This document shows, piece by piece, positions 61,067 through 64,000 of a DNA stretch of 64,000 nucleotides (positions are counted from its first letter, which is position 1; each line of letters opens with the position of its first letter). This DNA comes from Siniperca chuatsi (lineage: Eukaryota > Chordata > Actinopteri > Centrarchiformes > Sinipercidae), in NCBI RefSeq assembly GCF_020085105.1, contig NC_058063.1, forward strand, positions 16,849,262 to 16,913,261, read 5' to 3'. The translations under genes were made by a program, and so were the position numbers. A model generated the notes under the pieces. It worked only from the letters and a program-made list of their open reading frames with translations. It was not told the DNA's origin and did no database searches.

Positions 61067-64000
61067 GTAAGTCCCCCTTTCTTAAGCTATGGAGAACTCG
61101 AGTTTGTATGGAAAATGCTAAAATAGAATCTAACTTTTCTAATAAGGAAGATACAGTGTTACATATCAGGCTGTAGCCTGCATGTATCACAAAACATTTC
61201 CAAACTCCTTCAGGGACTCAAAGTGCTTGTGTCCTCAACTATATTTTCATTTTTAAGTCCCATGAAAGGCTGCTGTAATAGGGTTTTCTGTTTTTGACCT
61301 ATGGCAATGTGACATTTTAAGTGCTGTCTGCCTTAACTCTACTTTACAGTACATTTTTAAGATCAGCATATACTCGATACAGATACTTTAACATTTTACA
61401 AACAGCCAGACTTCCACGTGTGCTTCAAAACAGCATCATTTTAATACATAGTTTACTTTAATCATTAACTTCTCATGAAGGCATGCATTTGATTTGGGAA
61501 AACGTTTAGTCAGCAGTTATAACGCTCAGTTTATAGCTTGCAAAGTTGTCAGATCCCAGTGGCAGCAAGTTATAATGGCATGATTTAAGTTGTGTGACTT
61601 TGGTGATTTTTGTGGTTGACTTGCTGAGGGAATCAGGGGCTTCACAAAAGCAAAAGAGCTCTCTGTTGCATCTCCAAGGATTTTGTTTAACATCCCCACC
61701 CACTCATGGTCTGATCAGTGACATACGGAGGCAGAGACAGCGAGATGAGTCAGGCAGACACATGCACACATATGAGAAGATAAATTAAATTAAGAAAGAA
61801 AGAAATCAGCAAAGAAAGATTTAGATCATTATCCCACTCCTGTGCATTGGGCAGGGTGGAGCAGTTTGGCAGGGAGAGGAAGAGAGAAAGCAGAGAGAAA
61901 GGGAGAGCTGGAGTTGGAAAGAGCGGAATAAAAGAGGAGGGTAGGGTTACTTTTTATTTTGGGAGACTTGGACGGCAGCAGCAGTGGTTTCAGTGATGCC
62001 ACATTTTCCACATTGAACCTGGGAAAAAAGGGGAGAGAGAGAAAAAGAAAAAAAAGTGAAAGAAAGTGGGAACAAGGGATGGCATGGACTTCAGGGGAGG
62101 AAGACATTGTGCAGTACAGTTTCATCTTCCTCAATAACCAGTTGGGAAAGTTTAGGATGGAAAACAGTAACAGATGTACAAACAAGAACTCATATAGTCA
62201 GCAAAGTCACAAGTGTATAGAAATTGAACTTTTCCTATCTGGCTCAAAAGGGTGGATTTAACACTTTAACAAAGCTGTGTAAGCTGTATGAGGGAACAAA
62301 CAACCCTCCAAACAACACTTCATACAGTACAGTGACACACACAACACTGCTCCTTTGCAAAGAATATGTGGCAGAGGGTATTTCCATTCCCTCTGTCTGG
62401 TGAGCTCTGATTTTGAAACACTAATGGGACCAGTCCTTGAGTCTGGCCAAAAAAAAAAAAAAAAAAAAAAAAGTCTGAAGTTGCAGCAAACGATTCTCTG
62501 TGTTTGTTTTAACCTGCTTGGAGTACCAGGCGAGTGAAGATAAGAGCACTAGAACAATCTGGACAGGGTCAGCGATGTTGTCAATCACAGGAATCTTTCT
62601 TTAACTAGTTTTCCTGTGATTGTCTTTATTCTCTGACATATACAGTGTATGCAGACCTAGGATGGCTACTTTTCAATGCAGCAATTTGCTGCTCACGGCC
62701 GTTTCATTGGCATCTTTATTGGGCATCCATGCACTTTCTTTGTTACCAGCAACAACAGTGTGTGTATTTGTGTGTGTGTGTCATCATGGCAGAATGTTAT
62801 CCTGGAGACACCTACAGTAGCGGGAACGACCAAAGAAGCTGTTTTGAGTACTTTGCCAGGTGTTTATGTGTCTGTCTGTGGACAGATTTTGCAGAGCATT
62901 TTAGCATCTTTCAGCTCATTGTTTTGGTTTTGCTGTTTGGGTTTAGTCTCACTGCTCTCATCAGCTTCACCTCAGCAGAAAGCTGTTTTTAGTGGAAAGG
63001 CTCTGATGAACCCACTATACGATACCTGCCCAGCAGCCAAACGGCAGAGAGAAAAGGCTAGCAACTAGCTAGTTAGCTGGTAGCTAGGTGGCATGAAACA
63101 CAACTCCAAATGAATGCTAATGTTGCTCAATGTTTGCTGGATGTGTAAATAAGCAACTCTTTGCTAGCACATTCACAATATCAATTATATGATGTGATAA
63201 TATAAGTGTTATCGGGGAAACATCTATAATTAAAACGAAACACAAGCATATGATTATACAGGTTGTAAACAAACCCTTGCATTAGTCAAACTTATTTTAC
63301 GAACGGTAAAATTATTACCCATACTGTCCTTTGTTAACATCATCACAGTGTACAGACCAAGTACCTGGTTCAACAATTTTTGTGTGCAATGAGGGATTAC
63401 CACCACCAAACCAGATGTGCCTGCTTTCAGTTTTACCTGCAAATGAAGTGATTGTTATAATATGGGTAAACTGTTGGCTTGTCTGATTGTTTGACTGCTC
63501 GTGTCTCTTGCCCCGTTGGAATTCATTGTTGCAATATTGCCGTAGGCTATTCCCAGATCTCAGCAATTACATCGGTAGTACAATGTTATTATAATGGATA
63601 GAAATGATAGTCCAAACTACACAAAAAGGACCCAAGCTGTAGTAAACTTGAATTGTCCATTAAGTTTTACTCCACACCCAGCTACTGTATGTTGCTACAT
63701 CTCTATTGATGGGATGGGACAGTTTAGCTATCAAGCAAACATTCTGCTTAGCCTAGCAAAGCCTAAGCTAGGTTACCTCAGGAACTGTCACATATAGGAA
63801 GACCAATACCAACACCAATAAATGTTACAAAATGCCATGCTCAATTGTCACATGCATTTATAAACTATTTTGCAAACTATTCGAACAACAGACAATGAAT
63901 GGAGGCCAAGTGTAGTGTGAAATCTCATCTGCTGTGAAACTTGCCTTTACTCTATTCAGCAACAGACTGTAGCACTTAAGTAATCTAAAACAATCCCAGC
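61067..64000. other. Likely first intron or intergenic DNA
   Basis: No exon chain is visible. A second purine-rich stretch (about 61850-62150) and a poly(A) run (62449-62472) are the only compositional features. It would be intronic if the 60.7-61.07 kb exon is real. Confidence 0.4.

Noticed and set aside
62620-63068. Overlapping open frames of 66-130 codons
   Set aside because: Three frames are open together across GT-rich sequence, with no splice context or known domain.
1-64000. CRISPR arrays, operons, bacterial-type signals
   Set aside because: The window is plainly vertebrate nuclear DNA; no regularly spaced repeats with unique spacers were seen.

Overview
This is eukaryotic nuclear DNA from a ray-finned fish, most likely a percomorph teleost. 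Evidence: many short exons with GT..AG borders, AT-rich introns, long CA/TG microsatellites, remnants of Tc1-like, hAT-like, palindromic MITE-like and LINE elements typical of teleosts, and fish-type gene families. All recognisable genes lie on the + strand. Exon borders were read by eye from splice signals and checked by keeping the reading frame open across every junction.

Layout. (1) 2.5-19.7 kb: an apolipoprotein-L (APOL)-domain gene (gene A, 37 coding exons, about 1,380 aa). Its very long N-terminal part contains NPF, DPF and DLF endocytic-adaptor-type motifs, a proline-rich segment and about six repeated acidic/basic exon cassettes, ahead of a C-terminal APOL domain. (2) 20.9-33.3 kb: a tandem paralogue (gene B, 18 coding exons, about 629 aa). 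Its N-terminal part is built from repeated exons encoding G-M-x-x-x-M-Q-K-V-N-P-F. One further copy has decayed beside a LINE/MITE insertion nest. (3) 33.3-44.1 kb: gene-poor DNA with several inverted-repeat elements. (4) 44.1-48.3 kb: gene C, about 571 aa, a secreted or GPI-anchored protein with two DOMON-type domains resembling the ferric-chelate-reductase-1-like (FRRS1-like) family. The two domains arose by a recent internal duplication of about 1.6 kb and follow a 21-bp minisatellite encoding 16 N-glycosylation sequons. (5) 50.6-58.7 kb: gene D, about 625 aa, a secreted chimeric lectin with three F-type lectin (fucolectin) domains and one C-type-lectin-like domain. (6) 60.7-61.07 kb: a purine-rich apparent first exon ending in ATG|gtaagt, probably the start of a gene that continues beyond the window.

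How the genes may relate. Genes A and B share the exon order, the intron phases and a conserved W-W-x-T-V-E-x-W-D-E segment before the APOL domain, so they are a tandem pair. The most unusual observation is the joining of an APOL membrane-active domain to an intrinsically disordered, endocytosis-motif-rich arm. This suggests a protein that couples membrane insertion to EH-domain, AP2 or clathrin machinery. Genes C and D encode extracellular proteins, and together with the APOL pair they would fit a host-defence or membrane/secretory neighbourhood, but that grouping is inference only.
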